A stretch of DNA of 41,877 nucleotides from Fidelibacterota bacterium. Its GTDB lineage: Bacteria; Fidelibacterota; Marinisomatia; Marinisomatales; UBA1611. The position numbers and the translations under genes were made by a program. The stretch is from contig JABHKE010000164.1 in assembly GCA_018692355.1 (NCBI GenBank), positions 1 to 41,877 on the forward strand, read 5' to 3'. The notes under the pieces were generated by a model. That model was given only the letters and a program-made list of their open reading frames with translations, had not been told where the DNA came from and made no database searches. Below, one piece after another: positions 27,559 through 35,936 of this stretch; position 1 is the stretch's first letter; every line of letters starts with the position of its first letter.

Positions 27559-29229
27559 TTATTCTAATACAGCACCGGTATTTGCAGATGTAACCATCCT
27601 AGCATATCGGCCTAAATATCCATTTGTTATTTTTGGTTTAAATTCCGAAAGAGCATCCAGTCTGGACTGGATTTCTTCATCAGTTAGTTCAGCGTTCAAA
27701 CTTTTGTCCGGAATGTTCACATGAATAGTATCCCCGTTTTCTAATGCTGCGATAGGTCCTCTTTCTGCGGCTTCCGGTGATATATGACCGATGCAAGCAC
27801 CACGTGTTCCTCCAGAAAAACGTCCATCTGTAATGAGTGCAACCTTATCTCCTAATCCCATTCCCATAATGGCACTGGTTGGGGATAACATTTCGGGCAT
27901 ACCCGGTCCTCCTTTAGGGCCTTCATAACGAATAACAACCACATCTCCTGATTGCACTTCATGATTCATAATGCCAGAGAGCGCTGTTTCCTGAGATTCA
28001 TAAATACGTGCCGGTCCTGAATGAACTAGCATTTTAGAATCTACCGCTCCCGTTTTTACAATGGATCCATTAGGAGCTAGATTTCCAAACAATACTGCTA
28101 ATCCACCTTGCTGAGAATAGGGAGAGTCTATAGTTCGAATGATGGACTCATCTTTGGAATGAGCCGCTGCAATATTTTCACCAAGACTTTGGCCTGTTAT
28201 GGTTGGAAGATCCAATCTTAAAACATCATCCTTTTTTGACAATTCATTTAATATTGCAGAAATACCACCAGCTCGATCCACATCTTCCATATGGACATCC
28301 GGGGTAGCAGGACTCACCTTACAAAGATAAGGTGTATTCTTTGAAATCTCATTTAATTCTAGTAGATCAAAATCAATATTAGCTTCGTGTGCAATTGCTA
28401 AAGTATGTAGGACAGTATTTGTACTCCCACCCATAGCCATATCTAGAGCGAACGCGTTTCGGATAGATTCTTTGGTAATGATGTCTCGCGGTTTTACATC
28501 ATGGTTTACCATATTTAATATTTTTTCTCCAGCTTGTTTTACAAGCTCTAGACGACCTTCATCAACCGCCAGAATAGAACCATTCCCGGGTAACGCAATG
28601 CCCAATGCTTCCATAAGACAATTCATTGAATTTGCAGTGAACATTCCCGAACAGGAGCCACAAGTGGGGCATCCTTCCTTTTCAATTTCTGTTAATTCTT
28701 GTTCAGAAATTATACCGGCCTCAACCTTACCCACGCCTTCAAATACTGAAATCAGGTCAACCTTTTTCCCATCTACTTCTCCCGCTTTCATGGGACCACC
28801 AGAAACAAAGACAGTTGGAATATTTATACGAACAGCCCCCATAAGCATGCCTGGAACAATTTTATCACAATTGGTAATGCATAAGAGCCCATCCAAACGA
28901 TGGGCCTCTGCCACTGTTTCCACCGAATCCGCAATCAATTCTCGACTGGGTAAAGAATATCGCATGCCAATATGCCCCATGGCGATTCCATCATCTACAC
29001 CGATGGTGTTGAATTCAAATGGTACACCACCAGCGTCGCGAATAGCCTGTTTGGCAACTTTACCAAATTCTTGTAGATGGACATGGCCAGGAATCAGATC
29101 AATATAAGAATTGGCGATCCCAATGAAGGGGCGCTCAAAGTCGGACTCTTCCTTTATGACACCTGTTGCACGTAAGAGGCTGCGGTGCGGTGCATGTTCA
29201 AATCCCTTTTTTATTGTATCTGATCTCAT
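27559..29229 (-). CDS. ilvD: Dihydroxy-acid dehydratase IlvD
   Basis: 556 residues. It dehydrates the dihydroxy acids to 2-ketoisovalerate and 2-keto-3-methylvalerate. Signatures: [10 protein letters not shown] (Cys121), [19 protein letters not shown] (about 190-208), [13 protein letters not shown] and [20 protein letters not shown]. At the place where plant-type [2Fe-2S] enzymes have a third cluster Cys, this protein reads [16 protein letters not shown] with no Cys. That resembles the E. coli enzyme with its oxygen-sensitive [4Fe-4S] cluster, though cluster type is inferred. It is the first structural gene of the operon, 138 bp after a branched-chain leader peptide. Confidence 0.96.
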   Translation of the reverse strand: MRSDTIKKGFEHAPHRSLLRATGVIKEESDFERPFIGIANSYIDLIPGHVHLQEFGKVAKQAIRDAGGVPFEFNTIGVDDGIAMGHIGMRYSLPSRELIADSVETVAEAHRLDGLLCITNCDKIVPGMLMGAVRINIPTVFVSGGPMKAGEVDGKKVDLISVFEGVGKVEAGIISEQELTEIEKEGCPTCGSCSGMFTANSMNCLMEALGIALPGNGSILAVDEGRLELVKQAGEKILNMVNHDVKPRDIITKESIRNAFALDMAMGGSTNTVLHTLAIAHEANIDFDLLELNEISKNTPYLCKVSPATPDVHMEDVDRAGGISAILNELSKKDDVLRLDLPTITGQSLGENIAAAHSKDESIIRTIDSPYSQQGGLAVLFGNLAPNGSIVKTGAVDSKMLVHSGPARIYESQETALSGIMNHEVQSGDVVVIRYEGPKGGPGMPEMLSPTSAIMGMGLGDKVALITDGRFSGGTRGACIGHISPEAAERGPIAALENGDTIHVNIPDKSLNAELTDEEIQSRLDALSEFKPKITNGYLGRYARMVTSANTGAVLE

Positions 29230-29286
29230 TTATGTTCTCATTTTTCAATTCTAATGGAAACACGTGTACCAAATCGTTCAGAATAT

Positions 29287-29352
29287 ATATAGGCAGGGTA
29301 TAGGAATTGTGGGGGAGGAATTTGTCTCCGCCGTCATCTTCACCTACCATAT
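29287..29352 (-). promoter_or_regulatory. Imperfect hairpin between the ilv leader peptide and ilvD
   Basis: In minus-strand reading AUAUGGUAGG (29352-29343) can pair with CCUGCC-U-AUAU (29297-29287), giving ten pairs with one G-U and one bulge. An inner stem GGAG/CUCC (29329-29326 with 29317-29314) is also possible. No U-run follows, so it is not a normal intrinsic terminator. It could control ilvD through RNA folding. I derived it by hand, without energy calculation. Confidence 0.35.
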
Positions 29353-29367
29353 TTTTTAAATAATCTG

Positions 29368-29514
29368 TTAGGCGATTTGGACGGCGAGTCCAATAATCAC
29401 TAGAATCAATAAATCAATAAATAGGCTATTAATCTGCAGGAGATTAATGTCCATACCAAGAGCAAATGGTTCATTTGCTATTTTTGTATTTTGTAATTTG
29501 TATTGATTATTCAT
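29368..29514 (-). CDS. Putative branched-chain leader peptide (ilvL-type), 48 residues
   Basis: An ATG at 29514, with AAGG 9 nt upstream, opens a 48-codon frame ending in TAA at 29368. It encodes MNNQYKLQNTKIANEPFALG, then a segment in which 16 of the last 26 residues are Ile, Leu or Val (from INLLQINSLF through LLILVIIGLAVQIA). Position ahead of an ilv-leu operon and this composition suggest a leader whose translation senses branched-chain aminoacyl-tRNA. An internal ATG at residue 21 would give a 28-residue version. Two perfect inverted repeats lie within it: ATTAATCT/AGATTAAT (29428-29435 with 29441-29448) and, in minus-strand reading, TTGGAC-TCGCC-GTCCAA near the 3' end. Unlike the asn and trp leaders, no clear terminator follows. 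The alternative is a real small membrane protein, since the C-terminal half is a plausible membrane helix. Confidence 0.6.
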   Translation of the reverse strand: MNNQYKLQNTKIANEPFALGMDINLLQINSLFIDLLILVIIGLAVQIA

Positions 29515-29525
29515 TTTAGTTTACC

Positions 29526-29573
29526 TTATTCTCCATTGCTGGAAAACTTGGGCGGGATTTTACAGGAGAATAA
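29526..29573. promoter_or_regulatory. 9-bp inverted repeat just upstream of the ilv leader
   Basis: TTATTCTCC (29526-29534) and GGAGAATAA (29565-29573) are a perfect inverted repeat with 30 bp between. A nested AAAA/TTTT pair (29543-29546 with 29558-29561) encloses a GC-rich loop. One arm lies next to the AAGG ribosome-binding site of the leader peptide. It could be an operator or an mRNA hairpin that hides the leader's ribosome-binding region. Confidence 0.5.
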
Positions 29574-29618
29574 AAGTTTGTACAATATATTTTTCATTGC
29601 ATTACACTTTAAAATCAT

Positions 29619-31208
29619 TTACTCCCGATAATCTTGTAATTCCCGGGCAGATGGATCTATTACGTCCGTCCATTTAGGCATCCAAAAGTGTGGGATTAAT
29701 TTTTCATTCTCTCCAAAATAAGAATCAAAAACTTTTCGGTAGTAATAGCTCTCTTTTAAAACAGGTGTACAGTGGCTAATCGTTTTGCTTTTTTGTTGAA
29801 ATTCATTATCCGATATTTTTTTGTCAACATACGCTTGAATAATATGATGCCAAGATTTCTTCTTGGCACTGACACCATCAGAAAATGCACATTTCCGTCG
29901 CCATAATACTTCGTCCGGTAAGATTCCTTGACCATCAAATGCTTGTCGTAGTAAATATTTTTCCAACCGTTTTATACCATCAAATGATTTTAATTCTGGA
30001 GGAATAGAGAGGTAATATTTCACAAAAGCTTTATCTAAAAATGGCGTCCGCGCTTCCAACCCGTTTGAACTAATACTTCGATCAGATCGCAGCACATCAA
30101 AATAGTGGATCTCTTCTACCAGTTTTTCACTTTCCTTTTGTAGGTCTTTTGATGTTGGTGCATTCTTTAAATACACATAGCCGCAACAGGCTTCATCAGC
30201 ACCATCACCATTAAAGATCACCTTACAATCAGAATTTTCTGTTATGTATTTAGAGACAAGATAATTGCCCACACTAGCCCTAACTGTTGTAGTATCATAA
30301 GATTCAATATTATAAATAACTGTTTCAATAGCATCTAAAAACTCATCTTCAGATACTTCGATCTGATGGTGTTTTGTGTCCAAATGATCCGCCACAGTTT
30401 GTGCATATTCAAGATCGATGCTCCCCGGAAGTCCAATAGAAAATGTATTTAGTTTTGGTCCTTCATAATATTTATTCACCAAGGCGCAAATTAAACTTGA
30501 ATCCAATCCGCCGGATAAGAGACATCCAATCTCACGTTCTGTCATGAGTCGCTTTTTGACTGCATCTATTAATAAAGACCGAATTTTATCGCAAATATCT
30601 TCTTCACTATGTTCCTGAATTTTGATACCATTGTAATGGAAATAAGGGTTGAAAGTATCTGGGGCGTCGGAGCACCACCAATTCCCTGGAGAGAATGGTA
30701 TAATGTCTGAACAATGATTCACCATGGGTTTTACTTCCGATGCAATCATAATCTCATCTCCATTTCTGCCCATAAACCCTGGTCGGACACCCATGGGATC
30801 TCGGCCAGCGAAAAGTAGGCCAGTATTTGCTTCGTGTATTACAAACATGAATACACCATCTAATTCTTTCACTGTTTTTTCAATACCAAATTTTTTAAAC
30901 AGGAGTAAAATAATTTCACAATCCGAACCGGTCACCAAATTGAAACCATATTTGTCAGCCAGGTCTTTATAATTATAAATTTCGCCATTACAGATTAGAG
31001 TGAGTGAAGCATCATTTGGATGTTTCATGGGTTGATCACCCATTTCTGTTGTACCCATAATTGCTAATCGATGGAACGCAAATAACACATCATTCCCAAT
31101 CATTTCATGGTGTGTATTATCGGGGCCACGATAACCGATCCGGTTAATATCAGGTTCCAATGAATCCCAATCTTGTTTTTGCCCTTTGTATAAAAATATG
31201 CCACACAT
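29619..31208 (-). CDS. asnB: Asparagine synthase (glutamine-hydrolysing) AsnB
   Basis: 529 residues, near the 554 of E. coli AsnB. The N-terminal class II glutaminase domain starts at the nucleophile Cys2 (MCGIFLYKG) and has NGEIYN and GRDPMGVRP. The C-terminal synthetase domain has the ATP pyrophosphatase loop SGGLDSS (232-238), TFSIGLPGSIDLEYAQ, YDTTTVRASVGNYLVSKYI and ARTPFLDKAFV. It transfers glutamine nitrogen to aspartate with ATP. AAGGAAG lies about 10 nt before the ATG. Expression is probably set by attenuation: an Asn-rich leader peptide and a terminator with nine U residues lie just upstream, ending 27 nt before the start codon. No terminator was seen after its stop, so transcripts may run into the ilv leader 105 bp further on. 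Confidence 0.95.
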   Translation of the reverse strand: MCGIFLYKGQKQDWDSLEPDINRIGYRGPDNTHHEMIGNDVLFAFHRLAIMGTTEMGDQPMKHPNDASLTLICNGEIYNYKDLADKYGFNLVTGSDCEIILLLFKKFGIEKTVKELDGVFMFVIHEANTGLLFAGRDPMGVRPGFMGRNGDEIMIASEVKPMVNHCSDIIPFSPGNWWCSDAPDTFNPYFHYNGIKIQEHSEEDICDKIRSLLIDAVKKRLMTEREIGCLLSGGLDSSLICALVNKYYEGPKLNTFSIGLPGSIDLEYAQTVADHLDTKHHQIEVSEDEFLDAIETVIYNIESYDTTTVRASVGNYLVSKYITENSDCKVIFNGDGADEACCGYVYLKNAPTSKDLQKESEKLVEEIHYFDVLRSDRSISSNGLEARTPFLDKAFVKYYLSIPPELKSFDGIKRLEKYLLRQAFDGQGILPDEVLWRRKCAFSDGVSAKKKSWHHIIQAYVDKKISDNEFQQKSKTISHCTPVLKESYYYRKVFDSYFGENEKLIPHFWMPKWTDVIDPSARELQDYRE

Positions 31209-31234
31209 AATTTTTACTTCCTTTTATTTGATAT

Positions 31235-31274
31235 AAAAAAAAACCCCCAAGAATTGAAATCCTTGGGGGTTTTT
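31235..31274 (-). terminator. Attenuator terminator upstream of asnB
   Basis: In minus-strand reading the stem is AAAAACCCCCAAG, a 10-nt loop, then CTTGGGGGTTTTT, continuing into a run of nine T (31243-31235). The 13-bp stem (GC core 31244-31251 with 31262-31269) and the U-run are those of an intrinsic terminator. It lies after the Asn leader peptide and 26 nt before asnB, so it must be read through for asnB expression. Confidence 0.9.
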
Positions 31275-31313
31275 ATTAAAGCTTAACCTTATGGTTACAA
31301 AGCTTCGCCCCCA
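31264..31313 (-). promoter_or_regulatory. Asn antiterminator with enclosed spacer hairpin
   Basis: TGGGGG at 31313-31308 (minus reading, inside the leader peptide just after the Asn codons) is complementary to CCCCCA at 31269-31264, the 5' arm of the terminator. The loop between them holds its own hairpin (AAGCT-TAACC with GGTTA-caa-AGCTT, 31279-31305 in plus reading), which would make the long-range pairing compact. Pairing here excludes the terminator. A ribosome halted at the first Asn codons leaves the G-run free, while one that reaches the stop codon covers it. Confidence 0.75.
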
Positions 31314-31399
31314 CTCATATTATTATTGTTATTAAACAAAGTGTTAAACTGAATCATTTTATTAGGGCGCTTCCGCCATAAGATATTTTTTAATTCCAT
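31295..31399 (-). CDS. Asparagine leader peptide, 34 residues, five Asn codons in a row
   Basis: ATG at 31399 to TAA at 31297-31295 encodes MELKNILWRKRPNKM followed by IQFNTLFNNNNNMSGGEAL. The five consecutive Asn codons (AAT AAC AAT AAT AAT in minus reading, 31333-31319) sit immediately before the G-run of the antiterminator. Eight of 34 residues are Asn. The downstream gene is asparagine synthase, so the peptide matches the pathway exactly. No strong Shine-Dalgarno site precedes this ATG. An internal in-frame ATG (residue 15) would give a 20-residue version that still contains all five Asn codons. Confidence 0.85.
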   Translation of the reverse strand: MELKNILWRKRPNKMIQFNTLFNNNNNMSGGEAL

Positions 31400-31526
31400 G
31401 ATCAATTTTATGAATAAATTTTAGTAATACCAATAATAAGATTTACTTTTTTACTATTCTCTAATAATATCATTAATTTTATTAGTCAATTTCAGGCATC
31501 AATAAACGTATTTAATTAGTATTAAT
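31400..31526. promoter_or_regulatory. Divergent promoter region between the asn leader and thrA
   Basis: This AT-rich interval must hold the start of the minus-strand asn leader transcript and probably the thrA promoter. An imperfectly isolated dyad CTAATAA/TTATTAG (31461-31467 with 31479-31485) is visible, but such matches are common in sequence this AT-rich. I found no Thr- or Ile-rich leader ORF ahead of thrA. Confidence 0.4.
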
Positions 31527-33911
31527 ATGAAAATTCTCAAATTTGGCGGATCATCTGTAAAAACGACCGAACGAATTGAACAGGTGGTGCAGCTTATTTC
31601 GTCTGAACATCCATGCGGTGTAGTTGTATCTGCGTTTGGTGGCATTACGGATCAACTCATTCAATTAATCGCATATGCGGAACGGGGCGCTGATTATAAT
31701 AATGATTTACAATTGTTTTTCGATAGACATCGGAAAACTATTCATGATCTTCATATTGAAAAAGAACTATTGTTTAATACTGTCCAAGAAATAGAAAATG
31801 AATTAAGTGTTACATTAAGCACAATTGCCAACCAGAAAAAATGTACACCGCAATTAAAAGATGCGGCACTAAGTGTTGGTGAGCAATTATCTGCAAATAT
31901 TATTACGGAAGCATGTATCGAAAAAGGAATAAACGCAACATATTTGGATGCTCGAAAAGTTATTTTAACAGATGATCATTTCGGAAGTGCATTTGTTCAT
32001 TATCAAAAATCTTATAATAATATTCGTAATGAATGGAAAGATGAATCAAAAACAAGGATAATTACTGGATTCATTGGTGCCACTGAATCAGGAGAAACAA
32101 CCACTTTTGGAAGGAGTGGTTCAGACTATACCGCATCCATTTTTGGTGCAGCTTTAGATGTAAAAGAAATAGAAATCTGGACTGATGTAAACGGTATTTT
32201 ATCTGCAGACCCCAATGTGGTTTTTGATGCAAAAACCATTTCTCATATTACGTATGAAGAAGCCATGGAATTGGCTCATGCCGGGGCAAAAGTCATTTTT
32301 CCCCCCACCATGATTCCTGCTTTATATAAATCTATTCCCATCCGCATTAAAAATACATTTGAACCAGACAATCCAGGGACGGCTATTACACAGGATCGTT
32401 TAAGGGATGATCATTTTGCCGTGGGTATTTCATCTTTATATAATGTTTCCCTAATCCGATTCCAAGGAGCCGGTATGGTGGGACGTTTTGGAGTGATTGG
32501 TCGGGTATTTGATGCATTGGCCAAAAAGAAAATAAATATTATTCTTGTGTCTCAAGTGTTTAGTGAACATTCCATTTGTTTTGCCATCCAACCTGCAGAA
32601 GTTGATTTGGCTGAATCGCTTTTGAAGGAAGAATTTTCGTTTGAACTGAAAAATCATTTTATCGATTCTATTAAAATTGAGAATGATCTTTCTCTCATTG
32701 CTGTTGTGGGTGAAGGCATGCGCCATACACCTGGAATTTCCGGAAAACTATTTAGCGTCCTTGGCGAAAAAAATGTAAATGTGATTGCTATTGCTCAAGG
32801 ATCTTCGGAAAGAAACATATCCTTTATTATAAAAAATGATGAAGTCAAATCAGCCATTCGATCTTTGCATCAATATATTTTTTCAGACAATGCTATTATT
32901 AATGTATTTATCGCTGGGGTTGGTTTGGTTGGTTCAGATCTAATAAGGTTAATTCAGGACAATAATTCCATAAATATATGCGGTATAATGAATAGCCGCA
33001 AAATGATTTTGAATCCCAGTGGATTAGATCCCCAACATTATTTGGAAGAATTAGAAAATGGGGATACAGCTGATTTGGAATCATTTATTTCTTCCGTATC
33101 TCAATCTCTGAACTCTGTATTTGTGGATGTAACATCATCACCAGCAATTGCAGAAAAAACGGCAAATATTCTTAAAAAAGGAATTTCTGTTGTATCTGCT
33201 AGCAAACTAGCCAATGCCATGAATCAGGATTATTATGATTCGATTCGTGAGAATTCGGAAGCCGCTGGTGCTCTATTTAAATATGAAACAAATGTTGGCG
33301 CAGGGCTCCCCATTATTGAAACATTACAAACTTTATTAATCACAGGCGATGCAGTTGAAAAAATTGAAGGAATTATGTCTGGAACGTTAAGCTATTTATT
33401 CAGCCAATTTGATGGTTCTATTCCTTTTAGTGAATTAGTAAAAAGTGCTCAGGAAAACGGGTACACAGAACCGGATCCAAGAGATGACTTAAATGGTGTG
33501 GACGTGGGAAGAAAGATTCTTATTTTAGCACGAGAGACTGGTGCACAATTAGAGCTTGAAGATGTATCTATTCAAAGTTTGATTCCAGAAAATATGGATC
33601 CGACAATTTCCATTGATGAATTTTTAGAGCAATTATCCAAATATGATGACCAATTTTTAAACATGTATACTTCAGCTTCCCAGGAAGATAAGGTGCTGCG
33701 GTATATAGCCACCTGGGATGGTCAAAATGCAACAGTGGAATTGAAAGCAGTGGGAATTAAAAATCCTTTTTATCATCAAAATGGACGAGAAAATTTTATT
33801 GTGTTTACAACCAAAAGATATAAAGATACACCCATGATTATTAAAGGACATGGCGCCGGAGCTGAAGTCACAGCTGCTGGTGTTTTAGGAGATATTTTAA
33901 AATGTCAATAG
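31527..33911 (+). CDS. thrA: Bifunctional aspartokinase / homoserine dehydrogenase
   Basis: 794 residues. The aspartokinase part (1 to about 290) has MKILKFGGSSVKTTERIEQV, TTTFGRSGSDYTASIFGAAL and EIWTDVNGILSADPNVV. Paired ACT domains follow at about 305-455 (INIILVSQVFSEHSICFAI; VNVIAIAQGSSERNISFII). The homoserine dehydrogenase part starts near 458 with the NAD(P)-binding VFIAGVGLVGSDLI and has VDVTSSPAIAEKTANIL, FKYETNVGAGLPIIETLQ, GIMSGTLSYLFSQF and DPRDDLNGVDVGRKILILAR. It performs the first and third steps from aspartate to homoserine, and the ACT domains usually mediate threonine inhibition. The asd gene for the step between overlaps its 3' end by 10 bp. It heads the thr-met-chorismate mutase group. 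Confidence 0.96.
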   Translation: MKILKFGGSSVKTTERIEQVVQLISSEHPCGVVVSAFGGITDQLIQLIAYAERGADYNNDLQLFFDRHRKTIHDLHIEKELLFNTVQEIENELSVTLSTIANQKKCTPQLKDAALSVGEQLSANIITEACIEKGINATYLDARKVILTDDHFGSAFVHYQKSYNNIRNEWKDESKTRIITGFIGATESGETTTFGRSGSDYTASIFGAALDVKEIEIWTDVNGILSADPNVVFDAKTISHITYEEAMELAHAGAKVIFPPTMIPALYKSIPIRIKNTFEPDNPGTAITQDRLRDDHFAVGISSLYNVSLIRFQGAGMVGRFGVIGRVFDALAKKKINIILVSQVFSEHSICFAIQPAEVDLAESLLKEEFSFELKNHFIDSIKIENDLSLIAVVGEGMRHTPGISGKLFSVLGEKNVNVIAIAQGSSERNISFIIKNDEVKSAIRSLHQYIFSDNAIINVFIAGVGLVGSDLIRLIQDNNSINICGIMNSRKMILNPSGLDPQHYLEELENGDTADLESFISSVSQSLNSVFVDVTSSPAIAEKTANILKKGISVVSASKLANAMNQDYYDSIRENSEAAGALFKYETNVGAGLPIIETLQTLLITGDAVEKIEGIMSGTLSYLFSQFDGSIPFSELVKSAQENGYTEPDPRDDLNGVDVGRKILILARETGAQLELEDVSIQSLIPENMDPTISIDEFLEQLSKYDDQFLNMYTSASQEDKVLRYIATWDGQNATVELKAVGIKNPFYHQNGRENFIVFTTKRYKDTPMIIKGHGAGAEVTAAGVLGDILKCQ

Positions 33912-35008
33912 AAAAAAATATTAAAGTAAGTGTTTTGGGTGCCACCGGAATGGTTGGGCAAAATTGCTTACGATTATTGGAAAACCATCCATGGTTTCAC
34001 GTTATAGATGTGGCCGCTTCAGAGCGTTCCTCCGGAAAAACATATAGGGAAGCGACGGATAGCAAATGGGTTATGGAAACGCCAATACCTGATGCCATTT
34101 CTGGCTTAATTGTTCGGAATGTGCATGATTTTGAATCGATGCCCGAGGATGTAACATGTGTATTTTCTGCGCTAGACTTGCAAGAAAAACAAGATACACG
34201 TGATTTTGAATTTGGATATGCCCAAAAAGGGTATGCTGTTATTTCCACTAGTTCTGCAAATCGTCAAACCCATGATGTGCCTATGATCATTCCTGAAATA
34301 AACGCCCATCATGCAGACGTGATTCCCATTCAACAAAGAAACCGAAATTTACCAGGTTCTGGATTTGTAGCAGTAAAACCTAATTGTTCAATTCAATCCT
34401 ATATTGTTGTATTAGAAGCATTAAAACAAGCAGGGTTTCCGGTGGATCGCGTACAAGTGACTACCCTTCAGGCATTGTCAGGTGCCGGATACAAAGCATT
34501 AACCAATCCAGATTTAAAAGAGAATGTGGTGCCATATATTGATGGAGAAGAAGAAAAAACAGAAAAAGAACCATTAAAAATATTTGGTGAAGTGACGGAA
34601 AACGGCATTGAACAATCCACGGGAATAAATATAAATGCAGTATGTACACGTGTGCCAGTAGTGGATGGACATACAGCTGTAGTGCATATTGGATTTGCTG
34701 ATGTTGTCCCTACTATAGATGAATTCAAATCAATTATATCTTCATTTACAGCAGAGCCACAGTCATTGCATCTGCCATCAGCGCCAAAGATTCCTATTAT
34801 CGTCTTGAATGAAATAGATCGTCCCCAACCCAAATTAGATCGAGATTTAGGGAATGGCATGACTGTAACTGTAGGGCGAATAACGGATGAGACATTTTTT
34901 AATATTCGATTTATTGGATTGTCGCATAATACAGTTCGTGGCGCTGCTGGTGGTGCCATTCTTATGGCAGAATTATTGGCTCAAAAAGGATTTATCCATG
35001 TTGAATAA
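33902..35008 (+). CDS. asd: Aspartate-semialdehyde dehydrogenase, archaeal/fungal-like type
   Basis: 368 residues. It reduces aspartyl phosphate to aspartate semialdehyde, linking the two activities of the fused enzyme upstream. The nucleotide fold starts with VSVLGATGMVGQNCLRLLE, and the catalytic Cys162 is in KPNCSIQSYIVVLEAL. TTLQALSGAGY, INAVCTRVPVVDGHTAVVHI and HNTVRGAAGGAILMAELL follow. PNCSI and the length resemble the archaeal and yeast-type branch rather than E. coli Asd (PGNCTV type). It overlaps thrA by 10 bp and thrB by 11 bp, indicating translational coupling. Confidence 0.93.
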   Translation: MSIEKNIKVSVLGATGMVGQNCLRLLENHPWFHVIDVAASERSSGKTYREATDSKWVMETPIPDAISGLIVRNVHDFESMPEDVTCVFSALDLQEKQDTRDFEFGYAQKGYAVISTSSANRQTHDVPMIIPEINAHHADVIPIQQRNRNLPGSGFVAVKPNCSIQSYIVVLEALKQAGFPVDRVQVTTLQALSGAGYKALTNPDLKENVVPYIDGEEEKTEKEPLKIFGEVTENGIEQSTGININAVCTRVPVVDGHTAVVHIGFADVVPTIDEFKSIISSFTAEPQSLHLPSAPKIPIIVLNEIDRPQPKLDRDLGNGMTVTVGRITDETFFNIRFIGLSHNTVRGAAGGAILMAELLAQKGFIHVE

Positions 35009-35933
35009 TTCGATTCGAGTCCGGGCAACAGCTTCGGTAGCTAACGTTTCTTGCGGTTTCGATTGTATTGGTTACGCCATTGCAAAACCCGGCGATATTG
35101 TAACGATTGAAAAACAGGATCAACCGGGAATAGAAATTTCAATGTCCGGAATAAAATATGAATCAATCCCCGTTGATCCTGAAAATAATACTGCAGGAAA
35201 AGCTATTTTGTCTCTTCTTGATACTGTAGAGAGTAAGCAGGGGTTTAAGGTTCATATTGAAAAAGGGATTCCCCCAGGAAGCGGGATTGGTTCCAGTTCT
35301 GCCAGTGCGGCGGCGGCTGTTGTGGGTGTAAATGAATTATTGAATAAACCACTCGAAAATAGTGAATTACTGGTTCATGGCATGGCAGGAGAAGCGGTGG
35401 CATCGGGTGGATTTCATGCAGATAATATTGCACCGGCACTTTTCGGTGGCATCATCCTGATCCGCAGTTATGAACCTTTGGATATTCTGAATTTGCCGGT
35501 ACCAAAAAAATTATTTAGTACAGCTGTATTACCTGATTTTATCGTGAATACGTTGGATGCACGGCGTATGTTACCTAAACGGGTTCCTTTAAAATCTGCA
35601 GTAGAACAGGCTGGAAACCTGGCAGGTTTTACTTTGGGCCTTCATGAATCTGATTTTGATCTCTTAGGCCGTTCCATGGTGGATCTTTTCGCTGAACCGT
35701 TTCGAGCAGAACTCATTCCCGGTTACCCATCTGTTCGACAATCCGCAATGGATGCCGGGGCAATCGGCTGCGGAATCTCTGGCTCTGGACCTGCTCTTTT
35801 CGCTTTATCCGATTCCTTGAAAATAGCTGAACATATCGGGATAACCATGGTGGGTGCATTTAAAAAAGCGGGACTTAAGAGCACAGCATACAGTACACCT
35901 ATTCACAAAAAACCACCAGAAATATTGGACTGA
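34998..35933 (+). CDS. thrB: Homoserine kinase ThrB
   Basis: 311 residues from the ATG at 34998, which lies within the last codons of asd. The frame is open further upstream (to 34887), but that part only overlaps asd and has no kinase-like sequence. The family start MLNNSIRVRATASVANVSCG fits the GHMP kinase N-terminus. The ATP loop is GIPPGSGIGSSSASAAAAVV, and VASGGFHADNIAPALFGGI and GCGISGSGPALFAL complete the family pattern. It phosphorylates homoserine for ThrC, encoded 3 bp downstream. O-phosphohomoserine may also feed the cystathionine synthase-like enzyme in this operon. Confidence 0.94.
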   Translation: MLNNSIRVRATASVANVSCGFDCIGYAIAKPGDIVTIEKQDQPGIEISMSGIKYESIPVDPENNTAGKAILSLLDTVESKQGFKVHIEKGIPPGSGIGSSSASAAAAVVGVNELLNKPLENSELLVHGMAGEAVASGGFHADNIAPALFGGIILIRSYEPLDILNLPVPKKLFSTAVLPDFIVNTLDARRMLPKRVPLKSAVEQAGNLAGFTLGLHESDFDLLGRSMVDLFAEPFRAELIPGYPSVRQSAMDAGAIGCGISGSGPALFALSDSLKIAEHIGITMVGAFKKAGLKSTAYSTPIHKKPPEILD

Positions 35934-35936
35934 TAC

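Noticed and set aside
29230-29367. T-box leader before ilvD
   Set aside because: No T-box sequence (AGGGTGGNACCGCG-like) or specifier stem could be found. The leader ORF is the better explanation.
31235-31274. Terminator or attenuator for thrA on the plus strand
   Set aside because: The U-run is only five on the plus strand, no gene or leader precedes it there, and the nine-U run, leader peptide and antiterminator all face asnB.
31270-31526. Threonine/isoleucine leader peptide ahead of thrA
   Set aside because: Plus-strand short ORFs here (for example from 31291) lack Thr/Ile runs and are antisense to the Asn leader.
34887-34997. Longer thrB with an extra 37 N-terminal residues
   Set aside because: The extension lies entirely inside asd in another frame. 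The kinase family sequence begins at the ATG at 34998.
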